Positions 46,209-58,205 of a stretch of 64,000 nt of DNA are shown here, piece after piece. The notes below the pieces were generated by a model that searched no databases, had not been told where the DNA came from, and worked only from the letters and a program-made list of their open reading frames with translations. The stretch comes from Capra hircus (lineage: Eukaryota > Chordata > Mammalia > Artiodactyla > Bovidae). Location: positions 38,993,022 to 39,057,021 of the forward strand of contig NC_030824.1 of assembly GCF_001704415.2 (NCBI RefSeq), read 5' to 3'. Positions within the stretch are counted from its first letter, which is position 1; the number at the start of each line of letters is the position of its first letter. Both the position numbers and the translations under genes were made by a program.

Positions 46209-46417
46209 TTTTGTGTGTTAGTTGCTCAGTCATGTCCAACTCTTTCCCACCCCACAGACTATAGCCTGACAGGCTCCTCAGTCCACGGGATTTTCCAGGC
46301 AAGGATACTGGAGTGGGTTGCCATTTCCTTCTCCAGGGGATCTTCCTGACCTTGGGATCAAACCAGGTCTCCTGCACTACAGGCAGATACTTTACCATCT
46401 GAGCTACTGGTTGGCAC
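46209..46417 (-). mobile_element. Bov-tA SINE
   Basis: Antisense Bov-tA starting TTTTGTGTGTTAGTTGCTCA and ending at a decayed head TGAGCTACTGGTTGGC. TTGTTTT on both sides may be a short TSD. Confidence 0.91.
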
Positions 46418-46474
46418 CCATAATCTTGTTTTACAATATAGTAAATGAATATGTAAAGCAAAGTGATAGAGACC

Positions 46475-46494
46475 AAAAAAAAAAAAAAAAAAAA
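46475..46494. repeat. A20 run
   Basis: Twenty consecutive A after GATAGAGACC. Could be the tail of an unrecognised retro-insertion, but no element body is evident upstream. Confidence 0.9.
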
Positions 46495-46814
46495 CCAAGG
46501 CAGTAGAACAGAAATAGTAGCAGCAAAGCTCCTTGAAGATTAGAGAAAGAATACATATTTTAAAAATCTATTTTAAAAAACACAAAAACTCAGGAATTAC
46601 CTTTCTAGAGCTATTTCTCTCAGAAAAGATGGTCAGTTTAGCCATAACAAGCATGGAATCGACAAAGAGGATCAAATATAAAACAAACACATATGTAAGA
46701 AACAAGAGAAAAATAAGTAACTCAAGCTTACTATTGTAAACTCTGAAAATATAATTTAAAATGAAAATTTTTCTATTTGTAGCTATCTTGGCTGAAACTG
46801 TACCAGTTATGTAG
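46495..46814. other. Short intergenic stretch
   Basis: AT-rich, no feature recognised. Confidence 0.45.
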
Positions 46815-47424
46815 TGTGGGGAATAACTAGGATCTACTGAAACCATATATAATCCCCTGTGTCTGTATCCTCTAAAGTGAAAGGCATTTGCGTTAGTCTC
46901 CCAGGCCTCCCTTGAGTCTCAAAAGAACTCGAGAGTTAATGATTGGGAAATGTGAAGATATAGAAACAAAGAACAGCTGTCAGGCTGGGAAACTGGTGTC
47001 ACTTAAGACCATAAATCCACCACACAGCAGAATCACTGAACTCCCAGTTCCCTGAAAGATATAGATAAAGGCCTGCCACACAGTCTTGTTTCTATAGGAA
47101 GCAGACCCCCTCCAGATGAAAACTGTTGACCACAAGAACATAGGCCAGAGACTGGTTGAACACAGAAGGTTGATGATGCTTGAAACTGCACCTTGATGCC
47201 AAGCAGTCTGAGAACTGTCCACCGGCTGATCATGCATCTGGGAGCCCCCTCCATCACACTGTAAAACCGCTTCTCTGAAAGCCATCAGGGAGTTCGGGCC
47301 TTCTGAGCATGAGCTGCCTGTTCTCCTAACTTGGTTTCCTGCACAACTTTCCTTCACCTCAACCCAGTGTCAGTAGATGGCCTTTACTGCACTTGGGCTA
47401 GCAGGCCAAAATCAGTTTGGGTAG
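46815..47424 (+). mobile_element. Solo LTR-like remnant of an endogenous retrovirus
   Basis: Starts TGTGGGGAATAACTAGGATC and holds TGATGCCAAGCAGTCTGAGA, GCCATCAGGGAGTTCGGGCC and GGTGTCAGTAGATGGCCTTT, text I associate with an artiodactyl ERV LTR; the 3' end near 47424 is degraded. No viral gene is attached. The antisense 125-codon frame within it (46980-47357) is not a gene. Moderate confidence. Confidence 0.45.
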
Positions 47425-48144
47425 CTTTCCTAGGGAAGAAATTTTAGTCTGCATTTACAGTTTAAACAAAACCTTGGTAGAAGAGTGACACTGCATCTGA
47501 ATCACAGAAATGTCGAGCAGCTTTCCTAAGGCCTCATCGACAGTCAGCCTCACCTCTCATCTTCAAGGCTGGTTGTGTTTTTGTGTGCACACTCCTCCCC
47601 ACCCCACCCCCACCATAGTTCCCTTCCAGTCCTGACGCAGCACTGTTGAAAGGAGCTCCAGGACTAGAGGGCAACTACTTAAATTTGGGTCCTGATCAGC
47701 AGGTTCATCTGGGTGGGACCTCGGGGCTGCTTCTTTACTCTGTACTTGGACTCCACGCCTCTAAAATGTAGATTATAAAACCTGTCTCACAGGAAGAGAG
47801 TGAGGATAAAATGAGATAATACATGTTAAGCCCTTGATCGGAGCCTGCAGGCCATATATCCAAGTTACCCGGATGTGTAAAGTTGCAGGATTGAGTGACA
47901 AGCACATCATAAGTACTCAAAAAGAAATTAATACAAATCCATACAAAACAAATATGGACATGTTTTAAATAAGATTTTCTGGCTACATGTAGCATTGTCA
48001 GAGTACCTCTACAAACAAACAAAAAAAAAAAGTAAGAAATATCTCCATTCCACCAAAAAATAGCTACACAGATTTTTAAAAACATTTTTACATATGTATT
48101 TTACATATTTTTCTTATCATTAGAATTCTTTATTTTTACTTTAG
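47425..48144 (+). mobile_element. Stretch containing a MIR remnant (about 47750-47930)
   Basis: TCTAAAATGTAGATTATAAA, GAGGATAAAATGAGATAATA and CACATCATAAGTACTCAAAA follow the 3' half of MIR. The remainder holds a C-rich run near 47596-47612 and no gene. Confidence 0.5.
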
Positions 48145-48156
48145 TCATCATATTCT

Positions 48157-48278
48157 TGGAGAAGGAAGTGGCAACCCACTCCAGTATTCTTGCCTTGAAA
48201 ATTCCATGGATGGAGGAGCCTGGTAGGCTACAGTCCATGGGGTTGCAAAGAGTAGGACATGACTGAGCAACTTCACTT
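48157..48278 (+). mobile_element. Monomeric Bov-A SINE with 12-bp TSD
   Basis: A single Bov-A unit, GGAGAAGGAAGTGGCAACC to GACTGAGCAACTTCACTT, without tRNA head or second monomer. Perfect flanks TCATCATATTCT at 48145-48156 and 48279-48290 show that it inserted as a monomer. Confidence 0.94.
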
Positions 48279-48303
48279 TCATCATATTCTGGACAATGAA
48301 GAA

Positions 48304-48521
48304 TTGAGTTGTGTACTCAGTCCTGTCTGATTCTTTGTGACCTCATGGACTGTAGTCTTCCAGGCTCCTTCGATCAGGTGATTTTTCCAGGCACGAATAC
48401 TGGAGTGGCTTGCCATTTTCTTCTCTAGAGAATCTTCCCGACCCAGAGATAGAACCAGGGTCTTTTGTGTCTCCTGCATTAGCAGCAGATTCTTTACCAA
48501 CTGTGCCACCTGGGAAGCCCA
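48304..48521 (-). mobile_element. Bov-tA SINE
   Basis: Antisense Bov-tA, GTGTACTCAGTCCTGTCTGA at the left and TGCCACCTGGGAAGCCC at the right; it lies 14 bp beyond the TSD of the preceding Bov-A. Confidence 0.92.
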
Positions 48522-49047
48522 GTTTCTCATACTATGCCTAGCAAAAGCTTCACATTCAAATGCTCTTATTTAATTGGCAGCTAACATTTCTTTCAATAAA
48601 TTATGTAATACTTTATAATTTACAAAATACAGTTAGAATCCACAATTGCTTTCCCTTTCATGAGTACTCTCAGCTTCTGTTCTACAATGTGGCCACACAA
48701 ATTTTGTTAGAAAACCAACAATCCAACCACAGTGCTTGTCTCAGATTTTAATGTGGATTTTATTAAAGATTTCAGGGAGAGATGTTCACCTTAAAGTAAT
48801 TAAAAATTAAAGAATGCCTTAAAAGGATTCTCCAAATCCCTCCCACTTTCCAGAGTCTCACCTTAGCATAAATAATCTACTCAGGAAAACATAATCTTGA
48901 AATCCTAATTTCTTAAGGGTGATTCCTTAGAAAACAACTCAGCCAAAAGAAAAAGTTGAATCCCTTGTTTCCCTGCCTGTCCCCATCCTGAAAGAAGAAA
49001 CCTACTCCAGTGAAATCGCCTTTGTCAGAAAAAATGTTGTGCTTATG
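48522..49047. other. Intergenic stretch
   Basis: Nothing recognised. Confidence 0.45.
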
Positions 49048-49249
49048 GGCTTCCAAGGCTCAGATGGTAAAGAACCTGCTGAAATGCAGGAGGCCTAGGT
49101 TAGATCCCTGGGTTGAGAAGATCCCTTGGAAAAAGGACTGGCTACCCACTCCAGTATTCTTGCCTGGAGAACTCCATGGACAGAGGAGTCTGGTGTTCCA
49201 CAGTCTATGGAGTTACAAAGAGTCAGACATGACTGAGGAACTAACACTT
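49048..49249 (+). mobile_element. Bov-tA SINE
   Basis: Sense Bov-tA, head GGGCTTCCAAGGCTCAGATG, decayed B box GGTTAGATCC, tail GAGGAACTAACAC. Confidence 0.92.
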
Positions 49250-50632
49250 ATTGTCACTTATATTATTGTATTATGGGGTACAGTTGAAGCTACACCCACA
49301 GCATCCTATTTGCATGCTTTGACCACACTGCTATTTCCCTCTACCTGAGTGCTCTTCCATAAAGCAGCATCAGAGTGGGGCATGCGGGCCCTGCATAGCA
49401 CCTGGGCAATCTGTGCCCTCACCTCTCAGCCACCAGCACAAGCAGTGGCAATAGGTCAAATAAGATAAGAGGTGTTCAGAGATGATTCCAGTTTAAGTGT
49501 CTTTCTTAATTAAGTTGCTTTGCTATTTACATAATAGAAGAATAAATAGTTCTGTGGTATATTTTTTTCTCCTGAAAAATGCATAGCTGATTTAATGCAT
49601 ATTCATGTTTCATTATCTATTCTATGACATGTCATCTATTTTGGCATGTCAGAAACATACATATACATATTTTCCCCTCTCTCCCTCCTTTTTGACATAT
49701 TTGACTGTTATTCTGTGATCTCGGTACAAGAAAGGAGATATTATGATCTTAGTTTCTTAATGCTTTGTTGTTGTCTTCTCATTTTTTTTTCTACCTAGAA
49801 ATTACCTCCTCTCTCTAAACATTTGCTCAAATGCACAATCCTTTCTGAACCCTTTCTTTCCCTGTCTGAGTTGATCACTGTGGCCACACAAAGACTTTTT
49901 GATCTCTGTCTCTTCATTGATCACTGTCTCTTCAGAACTGCTTGCTCTACATGTGAAACCCTTATTATTCTAATACGAAGATCCTTCTCCTCAACCCTTA
50001 CAGAAGTTTTATATTCCTATTCCTTAGAAAAGGTATTTGCCTCATAGAACATGACTTACGTTAATTGAATATACTGAAGCTGATGAGACCCATTACTAGT
50101 TTGATTTTTGTTAATGTAAATTTTGTTAAAGAGCTGTTTTTCAATTGACTTCTCATCAGCAGAACAAAAAATGTGTTTTATATAGATGGGCAGAAGTGTA
50201 CAAAAGTCACTATTTGACTGGCCAAAAATTTCATGAGCAAATATTTTTAATAAAAGCAAAGCAAAAGAATGTTTTCAAAATTGCTATGATGATGCTAAGA
50301 AATGACTTATCAGCTGTTTCCTACCACTATCAATCTTAGTTATTTATATTGTGCTGTGATGATAAGTTATAAAAAATTTTGTCTTACTTTTCTCCTCAAA
50401 ACTTGCTTTGTGTTTGGATGTTGGTATGTGGGTGTTAATCTGTTTTAGAGAGACAAAGAAAGAAAGAGAAAGAAGTATTTATGACAAACTTAAATCTTGT
50501 TTCAGTGATCACATTGTAGAGGACACTAAATGGTGACCAGTGGCAATTATAAATGTGAGTATAAACCCATGAACACACGAATCATGGACATCTTGTAGTA
50601 CAACAGGACAGCTTCATGACTTTGCTGTGATC
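49250..50632. other. Intergenic stretch, no gene seen
   Basis: AT-rich; a serine- and leucine-rich 74-codon frame at 49823-50047 has no domain. No nameable repeat. Confidence 0.45.
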
Positions 50633-50641
50633 CATGGAATT

Positions 50642-50844
50642 CAACAGGCTGTCGTTGTGGTTCAGCTGGTAAAGAATTACCCTGCAATGTGGGAGACCTG
50701 GGTTCGATCCCTGGGTTGGGAAGATCCTCTGGGGAAGGGAAAAGCTACCCACTCTAGTATTTTGGCCTGGAGAACTCCATGGACTATATAGCCCATGGGG
50801 TGACAAAAAGTTGGACATGACTGAGCGACTTTCACTTTCATTTT
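50642..50844 (+). mobile_element. Bov-tA SINE, well-preserved Pol III boxes
   Basis: Head GTTGTGGTTCAGCTGGTAAA and exact B box GGTTCGATCC, followed by the Bov-A body and a TTTCACTTTCATTTT tail. CATGGAATT at 50633-50641 and 50845-50853 is the TSD. Confidence 0.95.
50658..50710 (+). promoter_or_regulatory. Internal Pol III A and B boxes of a Bov-tA
   Basis: A-box-like TGGTTCAGCTGGTAAAG at 50658-50674 and B box GGTTCGATCC at 50701-50710, spaced as in a tRNA gene. Of the SINEs here this one and 58847-59048 keep the B box unchanged. Activity is inferred, not shown. Confidence 0.55.
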
Positions 50845-50972
50845 CATGGAATTTCAGTTTCATGAAGTTCACTGTCATAAAATGTATAAATCCATCATCG
50901 ATCACTATTTCTGTTTCACATATATACTGACAGAGTATACCATTTGTCACAGAAATTTAGATTAAATGCTCT

Positions 50973-51904
50973 CAGTTCAGTTCAGCCACTCAGTCATGTC
51001 CAACTCTTTGTGACCCCATGAACTGCAGCATGCCAGGCCTCCCTGTCCATCACCAATTCCCAGAGTCCACCCAAACCCATGTCCATTGAATCAGTAATGC
51101 CATCCAACCATCTCATCCTCTGTTGTGCTCTTCCCCTCCTGCCCTCAATCTTTCCTAGCATCAGGGTCTTTTCAAATGAGTCAGCTCATCGCGTTAGGTG
51201 GCCAAAGTACTGGACTTTCAGCTTCAACATCAGTCCTGAACACCCAGGACTGATCTCCTTTAGGATGGACTGGTTGAATCTCCTTGCAGTCCAAGGGACT
51301 CTCAGGCGTCTTCTCCAACACCACAGTTCAAAAGCATCAGTTCTTCAGTGTTCAGCTTTCTTTATGTCAAACTCTCACATCCACACATGACCGCTGGAAA
51401 AACCATAGCCTTGACTAGATGGACCTTTGTTGACAAAGTAATGTCTCTGCTTTTTAATATGCTGTCTAGGTTGGTCATAACTTTCCTTCCAAGGAGTAAG
51501 TGTCTTTTAATTTCATGGCTACAATTACCATCTGCATTTGGAGATGGTGATTTTGGAACCCCCCAAAATAAAGTCTCTCACTGTTTCCATTGTTTCCCCA
51601 TCTATTTGCCAGGAAGTGCTGGGACCAGATGCCATGATCTTCGTTTTCTGAATGTTGAGCTTTAAGCCAACATTTTAACTCTCCTCTTTCACTTTCATCA
51701 AGAGGCTCTTTAGTCCTTCTTCACTTTCTGCCATAACGGTGGTGTCATCTGCATATCTGAGGTTATTGATATTTCTCCCAGCAATCTTGATTCCAGCTTG
51801 TGCTTCCTCCAGCCCAGTGTTTCTAATGATACACTCTGCATATAAGTTAAATAAGCAAGGTGACAATATACAGCCTTGACGTACTCCTTTTCCTACTTGG
51901 AACC
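50973..51904 (-). mobile_element. BovB LINE, 5'-truncated, with perfect TSD
   Basis: Antisense BovB of 932 bp from the 3' end (CTCAGTTCAGTTCAG side) to the RT motif B region (TTCCTACTTGGAACCA). YADD at 51744-51755. Perfect 12-bp flanks ATTAAATGCTCT at 50961-50972 and 51905-51916. A small insertion of about 9 bp at TTTGGAGATGGTG near 51537-51550 disrupts the frame. Confidence 0.96.
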
Positions 51905-51916
51905 ATTAAATGCTCT

Positions 51917-52843
51917 AAACTGTGGCAAAATAACTCAGGAATATATCAATTAATTTTTTCCCAATATAATTAATTTTATTTACAAGAGCAGACTTCTGTT
52001 TTATAAAACAAGTCTTTCAAAACTGTCGAAATAATATTCAGTTTTATAACTATCAATATTTCTATAACTTTCAAGAAATTGTTGGGTGTGTTTGTTTCAT
52101 TTCCCAAAGTGTTTGTTGGACATGAACATTATGTCTCAGTAATAATATTGACAATAATTCAGTTATTTTTCTAATCTTAAATAATTACTTGGAATTGAAA
52201 TCCAGAGCCCCTAACTTTCCTGCAGTTTTGTTTTGTTTTTTCTTTTTTTTAATATGTTGAGGTCTTCTGTTATGTTCATGGATGAGAGCATCAGTCTCTC
52301 ACTATCTGTCTATGAGATTTCTTACAAAATACTGGCATTGTGGTATAGTCTTGTGACCATTTTGCAACAGACAGATTTTTGGGGTCCAGTGGTGCCTGCC
52401 TTTGCTCTTTGGGATGGAGAATTGCTGATCCGTTCAGGGCTTGAGGTGCCTGGAGGCCTCTAGTATGTTCATCATTGGAGTCCCTAATCATACTCTAGGC
52501 CAGCCTCCTGCTCCAAGTGTCTGAAACTCTTTAACAGTGCCTCAAGCAACTGCTAGCTCCCACAGTTCAGTGGCAGGTCCTCTGTGCAATATTTATCATC
52601 TTCCTTACCCAAACCTCATGAAAGTTAGGCATGCAATCACCCGCTCTTCTCCCCAAAACTACTGTCAATTACCTAGGCTACCACGAATGTTCTCTGACTT
52701 GCTTCCTTCAATCTCTCTGTCTCTCTTTGCCCAGGCCTTTCTCACACTGTATTAAGTCCTAGGGTCTTACTTTCAGCTTTGTTTGAATTTATTCATCACT
52801 GTGCTACCTCCCCTCCTGTAGCCCAGATGTAACTTGTTTGTTA
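51917..52843. other. Intergenic stretch, no gene recognised
   Basis: AT-rich then more balanced from 52260; frames of 66-76 codons on opposite strands overlap and have no domain. Confidence 0.4.
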
Positions 52844-53066
52844 GGCTTCCCAGGTGGCTCAGTGATAAAGAATTGGCATTGGTGGGTGGAATGGGTTTAA
52901 TCCCTGGGTCAAGAAGATGAGGGTTTGATTCCTGGGATGGGACGATCCCCTGGAGGAGGAAATGGCAACCCACTCCAGTATTCTTGCCTGGAGAATCCTA
53001 TGGACAGAGAAGCCTGATGGGCTACAATCCATGGGGTTGCGAAGAGTCAGATACAACTAAGCACAT
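52844..53066 (+). mobile_element. Bov-tA SINE with duplicated B-box segment
   Basis: Sense Bov-tA in which the segment GGGTTTAATCCCTGGGTC...GAT (52893-52918) is followed by a second version GGGTTTGATTCCTGGGATGG (from 52921), a 28-bp tandem duplication carrying the B box. The rest is standard. Confidence 0.92.
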
Positions 53067-54499
53067 TTGTAACAATTAATATAGAGGAGAATGGCATAAA
53101 AAAATTCCCAAATATCTAATTGCAAATGAACAGATTGCAGTAAATTATTCCAGAAATATGATGAAATGTTTGTATTGATTTGATAGAGAACCTAAAGGTA
53201 TTTTCTGAAGGGATAGAATCAAATTTAGAAGTTGCACATTGCTGATTTTGTTAGCTTGATTTTGTTTTGTTTTTTTACAAGTATTTCTTCAACTCAGGCA
53301 TCTGCACAGAATATTCTTCACTCTTGAGATCCATCATCACTGTCCTAACCATGACTGTAAACAACAGGACAAAGAAAAGGGAGAGTCTTTCCTTTTGTTT
53401 ACACTGCTTGCATTATATGAGGCATATCTTTTAATATCATATTTTGTTTACTGAAAGTTAGTGATTATAGAATAGCATGAAGAGGCTTATTATTATCCCT
53501 GAGATAAAATTATATGAAAATGTTGAGTTTCTTCTAAATTCAGACTTTATAATCAAGCTGAGGAGGGAAAAAAGCTCCTTCTGGAGATCAAGTTTTTGGC
53601 AACACTTTTGGATGGAACTGGTGGTTGCAATACTGGAAAGCTACTGAATGAGAAATAACATCACAGAGTTTTCAGCCCAGTGCCAGCTTGTGCCAAACTC
53701 ATTTTCTTCATAAATATTTATGAGTGGTCTCTGCCATCTCATTAGAATTGAATTCAGAGATAACAGGTGCAGGCAATGGTTGCTCAAGCTAGGCCAACTA
53801 ACTTTTTAAAAGTGTTCCAAGTTTTACATTTAGAAGGATTTGTCACAGAGGATAGTCTCTGTGACTTCTTTGATTTATTCATTCTATGTTTTAAAATGTC
53901 AGTTGGGCACTTCTAAAAGCGAGTGACTTGCTTCCAGAGAGCCACAGTTGAGCTTGAACAGCAGATGCTATATGAGAGATTTTGCAAATAATGACTTAAT
54001 TACATTTCTGAAGACTGTAATGAGACGTGTGTATGTGACCATCAGATCTGCCACCTGGCCTCACGCAGAGTGTTAAGCAAGGCACTCTGAGACTTGAAGG
54101 ATGAGTAGGAGTTCACTAGGCCAAGTGGAGTGGGAGGGTGAAGCAAGGGGACCACTCCAGAGAGCTTGAGATGCCTGGATGAACGATACGAAGGAGGATA
54201 GCACTTGGTTCCTCCAGAAGAAAGAGAGAAGATACAAATGATGGGGATACGGTAAACCAGGAGGGCAGCAGGGCAAGATGAGACTAGCAAAACCATCAGA
54301 GGTGAGATCTTAAAAGAATTTTATAGGCTCTGTTCAAAGATGATTCATTCACCCAGTGCATTCAGCAAATATCCACTGAAGGCTCAATTTGTGCCAGGCA
54401 CTGTGCTAAGAGCTGAGAAGATGGCAGTGATTAAGAGAAAGAAATACCCTAATCTCATACAGCAAATACCAATTGAGAGACAGAACATTTTAAAATGAG
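53067..54499. other. Intergenic stretch with possible ancient repeat
   Basis: The part around 54065-54160 (GACTTGAAGGATGAGTAGGA) and 54365-54470 (TTTGTGCCAGGCACTGTGCT) resembles the ancient L2-like repeat seen at 7405-8260. No gene. Confidence 0.4.
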
Positions 54500-54535
54500 C
54501 AAATAGACAGTAAATAAAAATTAAAAAGATATCTA

Positions 54536-55560
54536 CGATGGTGGAGTAGAAAAACGTGCGCTCATCTTCTCCCACAAGAACACCAAAATTGCAACTAGCT
54601 GCTGACAGGAGAATATTTGATCCCACCAAAAAAAAGATGCCCCACGTACAAGGGCAAAGGAGAAGCCCCAACAAGAAGGCAGGAGGGACACAATCACATT
54701 TAGAATCAAATCCCACACCCGCCAGAGATCCTCTGAGGGCACAAACAAAATCTTATGCGCAGCAGTACCTGGGGAAAGGAGCAGTGACTCCACAAGATAT
54801 TGAGCCAGACCTGCCTTTGAGTGTTTAAGTGTCTCCTGTGGAGGTACAGGTCAGCAGCGACCTGCTGCAGGGACAGGGGCTCTGGCCACAGCAGACCTGG
54901 GAGGCATGGTGTGTGGCATAAGTCTTCTAGGAGGAGGTCACCATTAGTCCTACCATACAGCCTGTTAGAGCCTGTGAGCAGACGACCCGCAAACAGGAAA
55001 AAAATTATACCAAAGAAATTCTTGTGCTGTTGCAAAAGTTCTAGTGCCCACAACAGAGTCCACAACCAGGGGATCTGGCAAAGGGACTGAGAACCTCCAG
55101 GGAATCTGACTTTGAACCCCAGTGGGATTTAATTACAGAACTTCTACCGGACTGGGGACACAGACTCTTGGAGGGCACAAACAAAACCTTGTGTGCACCA
55201 GGGGCCAGGAGAAAGGATCAGTAACCCTGCAAGAGACTGAGTCAGACTTGCCTGTGAGTGTTCCAGAGTCCCTGGTGGAAGCGTGGGTCTCCAGTGGCCT
55301 GCTGCAAGGTCAGGGGCACTGACTACAAAAGTCTTGGGAGTGCTGTATAAGTTCTTTTGAAGGAAGTTTCCATTACCACCACTACCCCTACCATAGTGTG
55401 GGTTCAGGCCAAAGTACAGGGATGGAACACAACCCCACCCATCAGTAGAAAATTGGATTAAAGATTTACTGAGCATGGCCTCACCCACCAGAACAAGACC
55501 CAGTTTCCCTATAGTCAGTCCCTCCCATCAGGAAGCTTCCATAAGCTTCTTATCTTTATC
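54536..55560 (+). mobile_element. L1-like 5' UTR leader upstream of BovB
   Basis: Opens GATGGTGGAGTAGAAAAACG and TGCGCTCATCTTCTCCCACA, the way ruminant L1 5' UTRs begin. It contains two diverged copies of a promoter-like unit (from 54731 and 55168). It runs without a gap into BovB-type sequence at about CATCAGAAGGAAGACAG (55561). Whether this leader belongs to L1 or to a BovB variant is not settled; no ORF1 of L1 follows. Confidence 0.65.
54731..55342 (+). repeat. Two 437-bp-spaced leader repeats
   Basis: GAGGGCACAAACAAAATCTT (54734) and GAGGGCACAAACAAAACCTT (55171) start two homologous blocks of about 175 bp, both with CAGCAGTGACT-like, GAGCCAGAC/GAGTCAGAC and CCTGCTGCA segments. They resemble tandem promoter monomers of LINE 5' UTRs. 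Confidence 0.8.
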
Positions 55561-56281
55561 CATCAGAAGGAAGACAGAATGAAAACCACAATCACAGAAA
55601 ACTAACCACACTGATCACAAGGATCACAGCCTTGTCTAACTCAATGAAACTCTGAGCCATGCCATGGAGTGATACCTAAGACGGACAGGTCATCATAAAG
55701 AGTTCTGACAAAATGAGGCTCACTGGAGAAGGAAATGGCAAACCACTTCAGCATTCTTTCCTTGAAAATCCCATGAACAGCATGAAAAGGTAAAAAGATA
55801 TGACACTGAAAGATGAACTCCCCAGGTCAGTAGGTGTCCAATATGCTACTGGAGAAGAGCAGAGAAATAGCTCCAGAAGGAATGAAGAGGCTGAGTCAAA
55901 GCAAAACAACACCCAATTTTGGATGTGACTGGTGATGGAAGTAAAGTCCAAAGCTGTAAAGAACAATATTGCATAGGAACCTGGAATGTTAGGTCCATGA
56001 ATGAGGTAAATTGAAAGTGGTCAAATAGGAGATGGCAAGAGTGAACATTGATGTTTTAGGTTTAAGCATCAGTGAACTAAAATGGACAGGAATGGGTGAG
56101 TTTTATTCAGATGACCATTATATCTACTACTGTGGGCAAGAATCCCTTAGAAGAAATGGAGTAGCCCTCATAGTCAACAAAAGAATCTGAAATGCAGTTC
56201 TTGGGTGCAATCTCAAAAATGACAGAATGATCTCTATTCATTTCCAAGGCAAACCATTCAATATCAAAGTAATCCAAGTCT

Positions 56282-57045
56282 ATGCCACAATCATTAAAGC
56301 TAAAGAAGTTGAAGCTGAATGGTTCTTTGAAGACCTGTAAACCATCTAGAACTAACACCAAAAAGAGATGTTCCTTTCATCATGGGGACTGGAATGCAAA
56401 AGTAGGAAGTCAAGAGATACATGGAATTACAGGCAAGATTGGCCTTGGAGTACAAAATGAAGCTGGGCAAAGGCTAATAGAGTTTTGCCAAGAGAATGCA
56501 TTGGTCATAGCAAAAACATTCTCCCTACAACACAAGAGAAGACTCTACACAGGAACATCACTAGACGGTCAATACCGAAATCAGATTGATTATATTCTTT
56601 GCAGCTGAAGATGGAGAACTCTAAACAGTCAGCCAAAATAAGACTGTGAGCTGATTAGGGATCAGCTCATGAACTCCTTATTGCTGAATTCAGACTTAAA
56701 TTGAAGAAAGCAGGAAAAACCACTAGGTCATTCAGGTATGACCTAATACAAATACCTTATGATTATATGGTAGAAGTGACAAATAGATACAAAGGATTAG
56801 ATCTGATAGACAGAGTGCCTGAAGAACTATGGGTGGAGGTTCTTCACACTGAACAAGAGGCAGTAATCAAAACCATCCCAAGAAAAAGAAAGGCAAAATG
56901 GTTGTCTGAGGAGACTTTACAAATAGCTGGGAAAAGAAGAGAAGCTAAACACAAAGGAGAAAAGGAAAATTATACCCATTTGAATGCAGAGTTGCAAAGA
57001 ACAGCAAGGAGAAATAAGAAAGCCTTCCTCAGTGATCAATGTTAA
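56282..57045 (+). pseudogene. BovB ORF remnants: endonuclease and linker
   Basis: Frame 56282-56608 has GDWNAKVGSQ, GVQNEAGQRLIEFCQENALV and QYRNQIDYILCS of the endonuclease. Frame 56701-57045 carries the linker, FRYDLIQIPYDYMVEVTNRY to KKAFLSDQC, ending where a TGC codon of other copies is shifted to a stop. The SDH motif between them is disrupted (TAGGGATCAGCTCATGAAC). A further piece, 57191-57433, holds MNKASGGDGIPVELFQ. Dead copy. Confidence 0.87.
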
Positions 57046-58205
57046 GAAATAGAGGAAAACAATAGAATGGCAAAGACTAGAGATCTCTTCATGGAAACTG
57101 GAGATACCAAGGGAACACTTCATGCAAAGATGGGCACAATAAAGGACAGAAATGGTATGGACCTAACAGAACAGAAGATATTAAGAAGAAGTGGCAAGAA
57201 TACACAAAAAAACTATACAAAAAGATCTTCATGACCCAGATAACCATGATGGTGTGACTATTCACCTAGTTTCAGACATCCTGGCATGTGAAGTCAAGTG
57301 GACCTTAGGAAGCATCACTATGAACAAAGCTAGTGGAGGTGATGGAATTCCAGTTGAACTATTTCAAAACTTAAGAGATGATGCTGTTAAGGTGCTGTAC
57401 TCAATAGACCAGCAAATTAGGAAAACTCAGTAGTAGCCACAGGACAGGAAAAAGTCAGTTTTCATTCCAATCCCAAAGAAGGGCAATGCCAAAGAATGTT
57501 CAAACTACCGCACAATTGCACTCATCTCACAAGCTAGCAAAGTAATACTCAAAATTCTCAAGCTAGGCTTCAACAGTATGTGAACTGAGAACTCCCAGAT
57601 GTTCAAGCTGGATTTAGAAAGGTAGAGGAACCGGAGATCAAATTGCCAACATCTGTTGGATCATAAAAACAGCAAGGGAGTTTCAGATAAACCTCTTCTT
57701 AAGACCTTTGACTTCTGTAAAACCTTTGACTGTGTAGATCAGAAAAAAACTTTGGAACATTCTTAAAGAAATTGGAACACCATACCACCTCACCTGCCTC
57801 CTGAGAAACCTGTATGCAGGTCAAGAAGCAACAGTTAGAACTGGACATGGAACAACAGACTGGTTCCAAATTGGGAAAGGAGTACGTCAAGGCTGTATAT
57901 TGTCACCCTGCTTATTTAACTTATATGCAGAGTACTCATGTGAAATGCTGGGCTGGATGAAACACAAGCTGGAATCAAGATTTCCAGGAGAAATATCAAT
58001 AACCTCAGATATGCAGATGACACCACACTTATGGCAGAAAGAGAGGAAGAACTAAAGCACTCCTTGATGAAAGAGAAAGAGGAGAGTGAAACAGTTGGCT
58101 TAAAATTTAATATTCAAAAGACTAAGATCATAACATCCAGTCCTACCGCTTCATGGCAAATAGATGGGGAAACAATGGAAACAGTGAGAGACTTTATTTT
58201 TTGGT

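Noticed and set aside
46980..47357. 125-codon minus-strand frame
   Set aside because: Antisense to a degraded LTR; no recognisable protein feature.
50642..50720. Possible tRNA gene because of good A and B boxes
   Set aside because: The sequence continues as a Bov-tA SINE and cannot fold as a standard cloverleaf with matched acceptor ends.
54706..55065. 119-codon minus-strand and 90-codon plus-strand frames in the leader
   Set aside because: They overlap on opposite strands in a non-coding LINE 5' UTR and match no domain.
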